Below, piece by piece: positions 55,041-63,388 of a stretch of 64,000 nucleotides of DNA; position 1 is the stretch's first letter, and every line of letters begins with the position of its first letter. The position numbers and the translations under genes are program-made. This stretch comes from Aerococcaceae bacterium DSM 111021 (GTDB lineage Bacteria; Bacillota; Bacilli; Lactobacillales; Aerococcaceae): assembly GCA_020112395.1 (NCBI GenBank), contig JACCEK010000001.1, positions 806,001 to 870,000 of the forward strand, read 5' to 3'. Below the pieces are notes generated by a model. That model ran no database searches and had not been told where the DNA came from. It worked only from the letters and a program-made list of their open reading frames with translations.

Positions 55041-55589
55041 ATGGAACAACATATTAAACAGTTATTTGAGGATTCAAATAATGGTTCTAAAGAAGAACGT
55101 TATGATGCTTTAATTAAGTTGAATACACTAATGGATCAGCCAGTTGATTGGACTTATGAAGTATGGGATGAGTTAATTGAACTGTTATCAGATTATGATG
55201 GTCACCAACGATCACGTGCAGCCCAATATTTATCTAGATTAGCAGCCTTTAGTGACCCAGAAAATCGGGTTTTACAAGACTTTGATAAGATCTGGCAAGT
55301 AACTTTTGATGAAAAATTTGTGACTGCCCGTCACACAATTCAAGCAATGTGGCGTATTGGAATGGGGAGCTCTCAAGCTCAACAACTACTCTTACAACAC
55401 ATAGAAGTAAGATTCAGAAATGGCTCACAAGAAAAAAATTATACTTTAATTCGAAATGATTTTTTACAAGGTATGCGTAATTTATATGACCAAACTCAAG
55501 AACAACACATCAAAGACCGAGCACTTTCTTTAATCGAAACTGTTGATGATGAGAAGTACAAAAAGAAATACACAAAAATTTGGAAATAA
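55041..55589 (+). CDS. HEAT-like helical repeat protein
   Basis: This 182 aa protein consists of paired amphipathic helices with HEAT-like spacing: SKEERYDALIKLNTLM, LIELLSDYDGHQRSRAAQYLSRLA, and VTARHTIQAMWRIGM. It has no transmembrane or catalytic motif. HEAT proteins usually act as scaffolds; DNA-alkylation-repair (AlkD) members are related but longer and carry specific catalytic residues that are not evident here. The ATG at 55041 follows AAAGG at 12 bases; two earlier ATGs lie too close to it. Confidence 0.6.
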   Translation: MEQHIKQLFEDSNNGSKEERYDALIKLNTLMDQPVDWTYEVWDELIELLSDYDGHQRSRAAQYLSRLAAFSDPENRVLQDFDKIWQVTFDEKFVTARHTIQAMWRIGMGSSQAQQLLLQHIEVRFRNGSQEKNYTLIRNDFLQGMRNLYDQTQEQHIKDRALSLIETVDDEKYKKKYTKIWK

Positions 55590-55590
55590 A

Positions 55591-55640
55591 AAATAGGGCT
55601 CTGATAAAATAACCAAGCCCTATTTGTATAGCTTTTTTGT
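55591..55640 (+). terminator. Terminator after the HEAT-like gene
   Basis: AAATAGGGCT (55591-55600) pairs with AGCCCTATTT (55616-55625), followed after GTATAGC by six T residues. Confidence 0.75.
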
Positions 55641-55825
55641 ATATATATCCACGGTAATTAATATTCTATATGTTTCAGTACTATATACCCTACTCATTTG
55701 TAGGATTTTCATATGAACTGCTTTCTTTCAATCGTGGCTCTTCTCATAACCCCACTCTGTTTTATCTATTATTTCGATTGATTATTATGAAAGGCTTAAA
55801 TCTTAATTGACATCAGTATTTATAC

Positions 55826-55850
55826 AAAAAAAGAAGAGTATCACTACTCT
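55826..55850 (-). terminator. Terminator after mgtC-like gene, overlapping its stop
   Basis: Minus strand AGAGTA GTGA TACTCT (55845-55850 with 55835-55840) is followed by TCTTTTTTTG. The stop codon at 55844 lies in the loop/arm, so the hairpin is partly within the coding sequence. Confidence 0.8.
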
Positions 55851-56557
55851 CCCTCTAATTCCTCAAAATAATTAATACCTTTTAAATTTTTAACCTTATT
55901 GATGAAATCTTGCTTAGGTATACGATTATATAAATCAATCGCAACAAAGTAAACAATTTCATTTGAATCACTTCTATAATCGATATCGATTACGTGCTCA
56001 CTTTCAATTTGCATATCGATAATATTCACTCGTAAATCTGCACAAAATTCTAAAAAATGGTTGAAACTATCGAGTGATTCAGCAATGATATAGCAATCTA
56101 TCTTGCTAGATCTCCCTTGTATAACCTTTTTTAACGGTCGCAGAAGAGTCATAATGATTAAAATGGCTATTCCACCAGCTATCGCACCTTCATAGAAACC
56201 AATACCAATGGCTAAGCCGATACAGGCTGCTGCCCATAACCCTGCCGCTGTTGTTAAGCCTTTTACGCGATTACGATTGGTTACGAGTATCGTTCCAGCC
56301 CCTAAGAAACCAATTCCACTAATTACTTGAGCACCCATTCGAGTTGGGTCTCCCCCGCCCATTGTTTCAGTTACATACTGATTCGTCATCATAACCATCG
56401 TTGAACCGAGACAAACTAGAATATAAGTACGAAGACCTGCTGTATGATTCTTCATTCCACGCTCTACTCCAATAAGTCCTCCAATTAAAACTGCTAATAA
56501 GATTCGTACAAGTATTGTAGTCATGTTTAATTCGTATAAGTCGAAGTTGATATCCAT
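55844..56557 (-). CDS. MgtC/SapB family membrane protein
   Basis: The 237 aa protein has an N-terminal membrane domain with five helices and the MgtC signatures RILLAVLIGGLIGVERG, HTAGLRTYILVCLGST, and GFLGAGTILV, followed by TAAGLWAAA. A C-terminal cytosolic ACT-like domain (about 155-237) is as in the longer MgtC/SapB members. The family is linked to Mg2+-poor or acid stress survival; the proteins are not proven transporters. The ATG at 56557 has GGAG seven bases upstream. It is monocistronic with its own terminator. Confidence 0.93.
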   Translation of the reverse strand: MDINFDLYELNMTTILVRILLAVLIGGLIGVERGMKNHTAGLRTYILVCLGSTMVMMTNQYVTETMGGGDPTRMGAQVISGIGFLGAGTILVTNRNRVKGLTTAAGLWAAACIGLAIGIGFYEGAIAGGIAILIIMTLLRPLKKVIQGRSSKIDCYIIAESLDSFNHFLEFCADLRVNIIDMQIESEHVIDIDYRSDSNEIVYFVAIDLYNRIPKQDFINKVKNLKGINYFEELEGE

Positions 56558-56658
56558 TATGATTCTCCTCACTAAAACTCATATTTTATAACTTTATTTT
56601 ACCATATTTATTAAATAATCATTGTTATAAGCTATGCAGATAATCGTATTAATAAGTT

Positions 56659-56856
56659 CTACTCGATAACTTCTTTGACGCGTCCAACTGTACCACTTTC
56701 CAGCATTACTTTAATTCCGTGGTGGTGAGTTTGTGAATTCGTTAAAATTCTTTTTACGACTCCTGATGTCAACTTACCTGATCGTTGGTCTTGTTTCTGA
56801 ACCACATTTACTTGTGATCCTACTTGAATATTAGCTCGTTTTGTTCCATCTTTCAT
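56659..56856 (-). CDS. YwbE family (DUF2196) small protein
   Basis: The 65 aa product matches the YwbE family: IQVGSQVNVVQKQDQRSGKLTSGVVKRILTNS and HHHGIKVMLESGTVGRVKEV. These form a small SH3-like barrel and have no known function. The ATG at 56856 is preceded by AGGAGG at eight bases; a longer open frame to 56886 has no ribosome-binding site. Confidence 0.9.
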   Translation of the reverse strand: MKDGTKRANIQVGSQVNVVQKQDQRSGKLTSGVVKRILTNSQTHHHGIKVMLESGTVGRVKEVIE

Positions 56857-57090
56857 TTCTTTTCCTCCTGTAAAGTGCGAGCGCAAAGCTCATTTTATTT
56901 TGTTGTATTGAATAAAAGTATACATAAGTTGAAGTGTACTGAGCAGACTTCTATGCATCTTGATTATAAAAAAGATGACATCACTCATAATCATCGTATA
57001 TACTTGTAACAATAGCATCTTTCTATCATTTTAAGAATAACATATATTATAATCTTAAAGGTGCAAATAAACTTTTTCGAGGTGAAAAGA

Positions 57091-57645
57091 TTGCGTAAAA
57101 TCTATTTTATTCGTCATTCTATACGAGATACCAATATTAAACATGAGGTTGAAGCCCCACTAACTGATGATGGTTATGATTTAGCTGAATTACTTGTACC
57201 TATATTTGAAAGTATAAATATAACTGCTATTTATTCAAGTCCATACAACCGTGCAATTGAAACGATTGTTCCCATTGCAGAGTCTAAGAAGATTGATATT
57301 AACATCGTCACTGATTTAAAAGAGCGAGTTATTGGGACTTGGGTGAAAGACTTCGATTCATTCACTAAACAACAATGGGATGACTTTGATTATTTGATTG
57401 AAGATGGCGAATCGTTAAACGACGTAAGACACCGTATGCTTCGTACATTCAATACAATTTTGAGTCGTTCAACGGGTGATATTATCGTTAGTGGGCATGG
57501 TACAAGTTTTGCTGTGCTATTTAATTATTTCACACCCGATTTTGGATATGAATCATGGAGAAATATGACAATGCCTGACGTTTATTGTTTAACAATTTAT
57601 AACGATATCTTTGAACTAAAGAGGACTAAATTGAAAGGTGGTTAA
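57091..57645 (+). CDS. Histidine phosphatase family protein (phosphoglycerate-mutase-like)
   Basis: This 184 aa protein has the family's catalytic arginine-histidine as IRHSIRD (usual form RHG; here RHS), a second arginine in YSSPYNRAIETI, the acid in DLKER, and the second histidine in VSGHGTSFAV. It should remove phosphate from a small metabolite. The start at the TTG (57091-57093) is inferred from GAGGTGAAAAGA just before it; a GTG 30 bases earlier also opens the frame but has no site. The HIT gene follows five bases after the stop, so the pair is coupled. Confidence 0.87.
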   Translation: MRKIYFIRHSIRDTNIKHEVEAPLTDDGYDLAELLVPIFESINITAIYSSPYNRAIETIVPIAESKKIDINIVTDLKERVIGTWVKDFDSFTKQQWDDFDYLIEDGESLNDVRHRMLRTFNTILSRSTGDIIVSGHGTSFAVLFNYFTPDFGYESWRNMTMPDVYCLTIYNDIFELKRTKLKGG

Positions 57646-57650
57646 TCGTT

Positions 57651-58049
57651 ATGGAGGAATGTATCTTTTGCTCTAAAATATCAAAAAAGCTAAGAATAGC
57701 TGAATCGAATCATTTTTATATTGTTTATGATATTGACCCGATTCAAGAAGGACATATATTAATCATTACTAAAAAGCATATTATGAATTTAACTGAATTA
57801 GATACCATTCAATTACTTGAGTTAAGTCACATTCAGCAAAAAATAGTTGCTATTTATGAAAAAAATGCACTCATTGCTGGTACAACTTTCATCCAAAATA
57901 ATGGAGATATTATGGATGATGGTGTTCATTTTCATCTACATGTCGTTCCGCGTTACGAAGATGATGATTTTTGGCATAATCATCTTGTCGAAAACAAGCC
58001 TTTGTCAACAGAGTGGTTAACGAAAGAAATCAAATCAGAATTTAGTTAG
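57651..58049 (+). CDS. HIT family nucleotide-binding protein
   Basis: The 132 aa protein has the HIT fold: N-terminal zinc-ribbon-like CIFCSKI, PIQEGHILIITKKHI, and the catalytic triad HFHLHVVPRYEDDD (about 95-108). HIT enzymes hydrolyse nucleoside phosphoramidates, AppA or similar nucleotides. It lies five bases after the phosphatase, which suggests linked nucleotide or phosphometabolite metabolism. A terminator follows. Confidence 0.93.
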   Translation: MEECIFCSKISKKLRIAESNHFYIVYDIDPIQEGHILIITKKHIMNLTELDTIQLLELSHIQQKIVAIYEKNALIAGTTFIQNNGDIMDDGVHFHLHVVPRYEDDDFWHNHLVENKPLSTEWLTKEIKSEFS

Positions 58050-58063
58050 ACAAATTTCCAATA

Positions 58064-58105
58064 AAAAATAGCTAAGTCTTCTAATTTGATAGACTCAGCT
58101 GTTTT
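58064..58105. terminator. Bidirectional terminator between HIT and oxidoreductase genes
   Basis: AGCTAAGTCT (58070-58079) pairs with AGACTCAGCT (58091-58100, one A-C mismatch), with TTTTT on the plus strand and an A-run (58064-58068) for the minus strand. Confidence 0.78.
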
Positions 58106-58112
58106 TCATTGA

Positions 58113-59072
58113 TTATTTTACTTTAATTTCTGCTTTGACTTGATCCATAATCTTCGCGATATTTATTGAGTCTTGTAGTGACATAATTGGGCTTTCAATC
58201 ATGTCTTGATTGATACAATCAACAACATGCACAATTTCACTGTAAAAATCATCAATATCGTAAGGTACTTCAATGTACTGAACTTCATTACTATCTCCCA
58301 TAACTAACTCATATGAATAAGGTCGATGGAAATTAGGTATACGGATCTCTCCCATTGTTCCAGTAATAATCGCAACAGTTTCTGTCTCACGATCAAAGGC
58401 AGATTCAAGCTTCCCAAAAACTCCGTTTGATTCTAAGTTTGCATTCACATAAACTTCAACACCGTTGTCTCGCACTTCATACTCAACATCTTTAACTTGG
58501 ACCGGTGACGTCATAAAATCCTCAAGCAATGCGATATTGTACACACCCATATCAAGTAAGCATCCTCCTTGAACAGGTTCAAAATGATAGCTAGAATCTG
58601 CTTCACTGAATACACGACATAAAGATGTAGATACACTTAACACTTTACCAATTTCACCTTTATCAATTCGTTCTTTAACCTCACGATATGCTGGTACAAA
58701 GCGACTTTTCATTGCTTCCATGAAAAACAGACCTTCTTCATGAACCGTCTCCGTAATTTCTTCCATCTCATCTAATGATAACGTTGCTGGCTTTTCACAA
58801 AGTACTGCTTTTCCAGCTTTTAATGCCTTCTTGACCCACTCCAGATGGAATTGATGAGGCAACGCAATATAAACAGCATCAATCTGTGTATCATTTAATA
58901 AGCTTTGGTAATTATCATAACTGACTTCACATGGATGTTCACTTCTAAATGCTTCGGCCTTTTCCATAGTACGTCGTGCTACAGCATACAATTGCGCTCC
59001 ATCAACGTACTCAAGACTATCCGCAAAACGATGAGCAATATTTCCTGCTCCAATTATTCCCCAATTTATCAT
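58113..59072 (-). CDS. Gfo/Idh/MocA family oxidoreductase
   Basis: This 319 aa NAD(P)-dependent dehydrogenase has the Rossmann loop IIGAGNIAHRFADSL, the EKPATL motif with the catalytic lysine (about residue 95) and the GGCLLDMGVYNI segment. It oxidises or reduces a sugar or cyclitol; the substrate is unknown. Two more family members lie 0.4-1.4 kb away on the other strand. A promoter with a cre-like sequence stands upstream. Confidence 0.93.
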   Translation of the reverse strand: MINWGIIGAGNIAHRFADSLEYVDGAQLYAVARRTMEKAEAFRSEHPCEVSYDNYQSLLNDTQIDAVYIALPHQFHLEWVKKALKAGKAVLCEKPATLSLDEMEEITETVHEEGLFFMEAMKSRFVPAYREVKERIDKGEIGKVLSVSTSLCRVFSEADSSYHFEPVQGGCLLDMGVYNIALLEDFMTSPVQVKDVEYEVRDNGVEVYVNANLESNGVFGKLESAFDRETETVAIITGTMGEIRIPNFHRPYSYELVMGDSNEVQYIEVPYDIDDFYSEIVHVVDCINQDMIESPIMSLQDSINIAKIMDQVKAEIKVK

Positions 59073-59470
59073 AAATGACCCCTTTACGGTTAATATAATT
59101 TGTTATCTAAAAACTGTAACGTTTTCATTGATTAAATTGTACCCTATTTTTTCATAATATGGTAATTCTTTAAAAATATAATTAAGGTTAGCTCGTATAA
59201 TTTAATAAATTGAGGTTATACTATTAACAAGTATTCTTTTTATGATTAGAGTTTGATTACTGCGTGCTATTTCTGAGAATAGACTATGCTAAACACATTA
59301 CCTCAGCTTATTTTGACGAATAAGGTGAGGTAATTAATTAATATCGGTATTGTTAGATGCAGTTCGAATGCCATGCTATAAATTCTATTTCGATATTTAA
59401 GTAGATATTTCTACTCATTTGAAGCGTTTTATCATATAGTTAATATGAAGAATTCATTAGGAGGTTTATT
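59073..59470. other. Intergenic region with an isolated hairpin and a cre-like site
   Basis: This 398-base gap between divergent oxidoreductase genes has three parts. A candidate promoter for the minus-strand gene (TTACCA 59160-59165, TACAAT 59136-59141, 18-base spacer) is followed by TGAAAACGTTACAG (59114-59127), matching cre at 11 of 14 positions. A hairpin, ATTACCTCAGCTTATT (59298-59313) with AATAAGGTGAGGTAAT (59320-59335), lacks a clear U-tract. An AGGAGG site at the right end belongs to the plus-strand gene. I see no small ORF. Confidence 0.5.
59114..59165 (-). promoter_or_regulatory. Promoter and cre-like site of the 58113 oxidoreductase gene
   Basis: TTACCA, 18 bases, TACAAT form a weak sigma-A promoter on the minus strand; TGAAAACGTTACAG (59114-59127) lies just downstream and resembles a CcpA site with a mismatched right end. 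Support is moderate. Confidence 0.4.
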
Positions 59471-60484
59471 ATGCTAACAATCGCATATATCGGAAATGGT
59501 AAGAGTACAAACCGTTATCACTTACCATTCTCCACAAAGTTATCAGATAAAATAAAAGTCAAAACGATTTACTCCCGTAGCGGACTAAGTGATTGGCCAC
59601 CAATCGAAGGTGTTCATTACACAACTGATATTGATGACATTTATAATGACCCAGAAATTCAACTAGTAGTCATCACTACACCTAGTTCATCGCACTATCA
59701 GCTTGCTAAAGAAGGCTTACATCGTGGTAAGAATATGCTCGTTGAAAAACCTTTTACTGAAACAAGTGAACAAGCAGAAGAATTGTTTGCCATCGCAAAG
59801 GAAAATAATCTCTTTGTTCAAAGTTATCAAAATAGACGTTATGATTCTGATTTTCTAACGGTACAAAAAGTCATAGAATCAAACAAATTGGGTGATATAT
59901 TAGAAGTTGAGATGCACTTCGATTACTTCAGACCTGAAGTCCCTGAAAATAGTCCCTATTCTCAAGTTGATAGTTTCATGTACGGGCATGCTTGTCATAC
60001 TTTGGATCAAGTGATTTCATATTTCGGGGAACCGGATGACGTTCATTATGATGTAAGACAATTACTCGGTGAAGGTCATATGAATGACTATTTTGATTTG
60101 GACCTTTATTACGGAACGATGAAAGTGTCTGTCAAATCAAGCTACTTCCGATTAACGCCCCGCCCTAGCTTTATCGTGTATGGAAAAAAAGGGTCCTTTG
60201 TTAAAGAATCGACAGACCGCCAAGAAGAACATCTAAAACAATTCTATATGCCGATCCAACCAGACTTTGGTGTCGACTCACCCGAACATTACGGTACGCT
60301 AACTTATATGGACGAAAATAATATGTATCATCAAGAAAAAGTGATCTCAGAAGCTGGGGATTATAGCCGCTTCTACGAGAATGTATACCAAACACTTGTC
60401 AATAATAAAAACAAAGTCGTCAAAGATGAAGAAACCTTATTACAAATTCGTATTCTTGAAGAAGGCACAGAACATCTACGTTAA
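59471..60484 (+). CDS. Gfo/Idh/MocA family oxidoreductase (YdgJ/IolW-like)
   Basis: The 337 aa dehydrogenase shows IAYIGNGKSTNRYHLPF at the N-terminus, VVITTPSSSHYQLAKEGL, and the VEKPFTET motif with its lysine (about 97). The EMHFDYFRPEVPE segment and GHACHTLDQV are typical of scyllo-inositol-type or related dehydrogenases, which suggests cyclitol or sugar substrates. The next gene follows after 27 bases, so the two form a unit. An AGGAGG site precedes the ATG. Confidence 0.93.
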   Translation: MLTIAYIGNGKSTNRYHLPFSTKLSDKIKVKTIYSRSGLSDWPPIEGVHYTTDIDDIYNDPEIQLVVITTPSSSHYQLAKEGLHRGKNMLVEKPFTETSEQAEELFAIAKENNLFVQSYQNRRYDSDFLTVQKVIESNKLGDILEVEMHFDYFRPEVPENSPYSQVDSFMYGHACHTLDQVISYFGEPDDVHYDVRQLLGEGHMNDYFDLDLYYGTMKVSVKSSYFRLTPRPSFIVYGKKGSFVKESTDRQEEHLKQFYMPIQPDFGVDSPEHYGTLTYMDENNMYHQEKVISEAGDYSRFYENVYQTLVNNKNKVVKDEETLLQIRILEEGTEHLR

Positions 60485-60511
60485 ATCAGTCAATTGAATG
60501 GAGGAAGTAAA

Positions 60512-61489
60512 ATGAAGCTAGCCATATTTGGTGCAGGTATGATTGTCCGTGATTTCTTGGACATGGTTAAAGATATTCCCGAAATTGAATTAAAGGCCTT
60601 ATTATCTTCAGAACGTAGCCTTGAAAAAAATACCGCTCTAATTGATTCTCATCATATTGAAGGCATTTATACCGATATAGATGACATTCTTAAGCATTCT
60701 GATATTGATACTGTCTATGTCGCTTTACCTAATCATTTACATTATGAATATAGTAAGAAAGCACTTAAGGCAGGAAAGCATGTTATCTGTGAAAAACCAT
60801 TCACTTTAACTTTGAGTGAGCTAGAAGAGTTAGAAGCATTAGCCTTGTCTAAAGATCTAGTGTTGATCGAAGCAATCACGAATCAGTATTTCGTGAATTA
60901 TGACCAACTTAAACGTGATTTGTCTGATATTGGAGTCTTAAAAATCATTGAATGTAACTATTCGCAGTATTCATCTCGCTATGATGCCTTCAAAGAGGGA
61001 ACAATTCTTCCAGCCTTTAACCCTAAAATGGGTGGTGGATCGCTCATGGACATTAATATTTATAATATTCACTTAGTTGTGGGCATACTTGGGGCGCCTA
61101 ATCGCGTTGAATATTACGCAAATATCGAACGAGACATTGATACCTCCGGGATGCTGGTTATGGATTACGGTGACATTAAAGCAGTATGTATCGGATCAAA
61201 AGACACAAGTGCGCCAATTAAGAGTACTTTTCAAGGAACTGACGGTTCACTCGTTGTGAATGGCCCAACGAATACCTTAGATAACTATACAAAAGTCATT
61301 CGTAAACAAACTGATGAAACGATTGATTTAAAAGTACATCCACATCGCATGTATGAAGAGTTTATCGCATTCAATCGCATCATTAAAGAACATGACATGG
61401 ACACAGTTCGTGAAAAATTGACTCATAGTAAAATCGTCATGGATATCGTAGATAAAGCACTCGACGGTGCAGGAATTAAATTAGGCTAA
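60512..61489 (+). CDS. Gfo/Idh/MocA family oxidoreductase
   Basis: This 325 aa dehydrogenase has the Rossmann motif IFGAGMIVRDFL, VYVALPNHLHYEYSKKAL, CEKPFTLT with the catalytic lysine (about 95), and GGGSLMDINIYNIHLV. It is clearly a paralogue of the gene at 58113. The ATG at 60512 has GGAGG eight bases before it; a longer open frame to 60494 has no site. It lies in a two-gene unit with the preceding oxidoreductase. Substrate unknown. Confidence 0.92.
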   Translation: MKLAIFGAGMIVRDFLDMVKDIPEIELKALLSSERSLEKNTALIDSHHIEGIYTDIDDILKHSDIDTVYVALPNHLHYEYSKKALKAGKHVICEKPFTLTLSELEELEALALSKDLVLIEAITNQYFVNYDQLKRDLSDIGVLKIIECNYSQYSSRYDAFKEGTILPAFNPKMGGGSLMDINIYNIHLVVGILGAPNRVEYYANIERDIDTSGMLVMDYGDIKAVCIGSKDTSAPIKSTFQGTDGSLVVNGPTNTLDNYTKVIRKQTDETIDLKVHPHRMYEEFIAFNRIIKEHDMDTVREKLTHSKIVMDIVDKALDGAGIKLG

Positions 61490-61494
61490 AAAAT

Positions 61495-61543
61495 AACACC
61501 AAAGGAAAGTGAGATATCATTCTCATTTCCCTTGGTGTTTTTA
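61495..61543. terminator. Bidirectional terminator between oxidoreductase and ddh
   Basis: A long stem, AACACCAAAGGAAA-GTGAGA with TCTCA-TTTCCCTTGGTGTT around TATCAT, lies between convergent genes, with TTTTT on the plus strand and an A-run (61488-61493) for the minus strand. Confidence 0.88.
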
Positions 61544-62512
61544 TTATAGTAATTCTTTTCTTAACGCTTCATTGCTCTTGGGCGATAAGTATTTCGGTGC
61601 AATATCAAAGACCGTCATAGCTCCAAATTGCCCTTCTTTATGAATTTTGTAGGCCGCACGAGCGTAAGCAACATTCACTGCTGCCGTAAATTCAGGATTA
61701 CTAGCTAAGTCTAAACCAAACTCATATACTTGATGGTTTTCAGGCGATGTCTTTCCAGAACGGATGACACGTCCTCCATGAGGTAAGCCAGAATGATTGG
61801 CTTTTAGTTCTTCCTCGCTAATGAACGTTACCGTTGTTTTGTAACCTTCAAAATAATCGGGCATCGTTATAATTTCTTCACGCACTTTATCTGCGTCCGC
61901 CTCATCTTCTAATACAACAAACACATCACGGGTATGCGCTGACTTCGATGTGTAGTTGACTTGTTTGCCCTCATGAATTTGATCAATTAATTCAGTGTTG
62001 GGAATCGTATATTGAACCCCGTCTTTCACACCTTCAACACGGCGCACGGCGTCCCCATGTCCTTGACTCAATCCTTTACCCCAGAAAGTATAAGTATCTC
62101 CCTTAGGCAATACCGCTTCACCAATTAATCGGTTTAGGGAGAATAGACCTGGGTCCCAACCCGTTGCGATAATTGATACATTTTTGTGTTCTTTTGAAAC
62201 ACGGTCAACACGTTCAAAATAATTTGGTATATTTCCGTGGTTATCGTAACTATCAACTGTATTAAAGTGTTCAGCCAATGTAGGTCCTTGTTCAGGAATA
62301 TCTGTTCGCGAGCCTCCGCATAATATCAACACATCAATCTTATCTTTAAAACTTACTAAGTCATCCATATGATACGCTTTTGCCTCTGCATTTAATGTTT
62401 CAGGATTACGACGGGTAAAGATCCCAACTAAATTCATATCTGAGCTATTCTTAATGTTCGCTTCTACTCCACGCCCAAGATTACCGTAGCCCACAATTCC
62501 AATGTTTATCAT
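61544..62512 (-). CDS. ddh: meso-Diaminopimelate D-dehydrogenase
   Basis: Ddh (322 aa) makes meso-diaminopimelate in one NADPH step from tetrahydrodipicolinate, a shortcut in lysine and cell-wall-precursor synthesis. Signatures are IGIVGYGNLGRGVE, FTRRNPETL, LCGGSRTDIPEQGP, SIIATGWDPGLFSLNRLIGE, the WGKGLSQGHGDAVRRVEGV active-site loop and the ANHSGLPHGGRVIRSG segment. Length is standard. Together with aspartate kinase in this window it belongs to the aspartate pathway. Presence of the dehydrogenase variant is uncommon in this order and is worth noting. Confidence 0.96.
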   Translation of the reverse strand: MINIGIVGYGNLGRGVEANIKNSSDMNLVGIFTRRNPETLNAEAKAYHMDDLVSFKDKIDVLILCGGSRTDIPEQGPTLAEHFNTVDSYDNHGNIPNYFERVDRVSKEHKNVSIIATGWDPGLFSLNRLIGEAVLPKGDTYTFWGKGLSQGHGDAVRRVEGVKDGVQYTIPNTELIDQIHEGKQVNYTSKSAHTRDVFVVLEDEADADKVREEIITMPDYFEGYKTTVTFISEEELKANHSGLPHGGRVIRSGKTSPENHQVYEFGLDLASNPEFTAAVNVAYARAAYKIHKEGQFGAMTVFDIAPKYLSPKSNEALRKELL

Positions 62513-62713
62513 AATTAAGTACTCCTTACAGTATAATTAAAATCTAATGTTATTTTGCTTGTTTTTATTTAATCTGTCAATTAATTTACTATAACATAAT
62601 TCCCCTTTATATAAGATTTAAATTATTGATAATTGTTACACAAGCTGTTTTATAGTTTTTTCCTTATATACATAGTATTCTATAAAGGCATACAAGATTA
62701 TATGGAGGTCATT

Positions 62714-63145
62714 ATGAATAATATAGTAGAACTATTAAAGGGAACGACTTGGTCACTGAGATCTTTTGAATCCTTAGACAAAAATGAAGAGATTTATTTC
62801 CCATTAGGCGATGACGCAAAAGGTTATATCGTTTTTGACCATACTGGTCTTTTCTCGGTACAAATTATGGCTAATCATCGTGATGAACCATTATCTGTAG
62901 ATACATTAAGCTCATATCGAACTGAAGTAGAAAAACAAATGGGTATCAATGGATATCACGCTTACTCTGGGCATTTTTCTTTAGATGAAGATAAAGCTAT
63001 CATGACTACCTCTGTCGAATTAAGTCTCATTCAAGACTATGTTGGATCTAAACAAAAACGTTCGGTCAGAATTGACGGTAATTTACTATATTTATCGAAT
63101 ATAGATCATCCTGAACGCAAATTAGTATGGGAGAGAAAATCCTAG
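62714..63145 (+). CDS. Lipocalin-like domain protein
   Basis: This 143 aa soluble protein matches the lipocalin_5-like family: an N-terminal LKGTTWSLRSFESLD, YIVFDHTGLFSVQIMA, and HAYSGHFSLDEDKAIMTTSVELSL, and a C-terminal RSVRIDGNLLYLSN. Beta-barrel small-molecule binding is inferred from fold. The ATG at 62714 follows GGAGG by six bases; a longer open frame starts in the intergenic sequence. Function unknown. Confidence 0.8.
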   Translation: MNNIVELLKGTTWSLRSFESLDKNEEIYFPLGDDAKGYIVFDHTGLFSVQIMANHRDEPLSVDTLSSYRTEVEKQMGINGYHAYSGHFSLDEDKAIMTTSVELSLIQDYVGSKQKRSVRIDGNLLYLSNIDHPERKLVWERKS

Positions 63146-63154
63146 GGGGATTTT

Positions 63155-63309
63155 ATGGCGCTTCTAATAGAATTCTTTGTTCGTTTAACGCCAGGGTTAG
63201 TTTTAATCAGCATCACGTACTTATTAGTACCAAAGAAAAATTATTTCTTAAAAATTATTCTATTGCACATGGATTAGCTATTTTTCTGTTAGCTGTTGGT
63301 CAATTCTAA
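63155..63309 (+). pseudogene. Decayed short membrane-protein fragment with frameshift
   Basis: An ATG with GGGGG upstream (63155) opens a hydrophobic frame (ALLIEFFVRLTPGLVLIS and on to KIILLHM) that stops after 40 codons. The next frame continues with the hydrophobic HGLAIFLLAVGQF and ends at 63309. A single-base deletion or insertion in the overlap would join them into a two-helix product of about 50 residues. I read it as a remnant of a larger membrane protein, perhaps a CPBP-type protease; this is a guess. Confidence 0.35.
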
Positions 63310-63388
63310 TCCCCTATATCAATCAAATGCATGTCGTAATGAACGTTTTCTTATGCTATACTATTCCTATTATGTTAAGGAGCTAATC

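Noticed and set aside
55663-55690. ATGTTTCAGTA match to the intergenic repeat
   Set aside because: An 11-base match to copy B without extension on either side; too short in AT-rich DNA.
62633-62713. N-terminal extension of the lipocalin-like protein
   Set aside because: An in-frame ATG at 62633 has no ribosome-binding site, whereas the ATG at 62714 follows GGAGG; the hydrophobic extension is probably untranslated.
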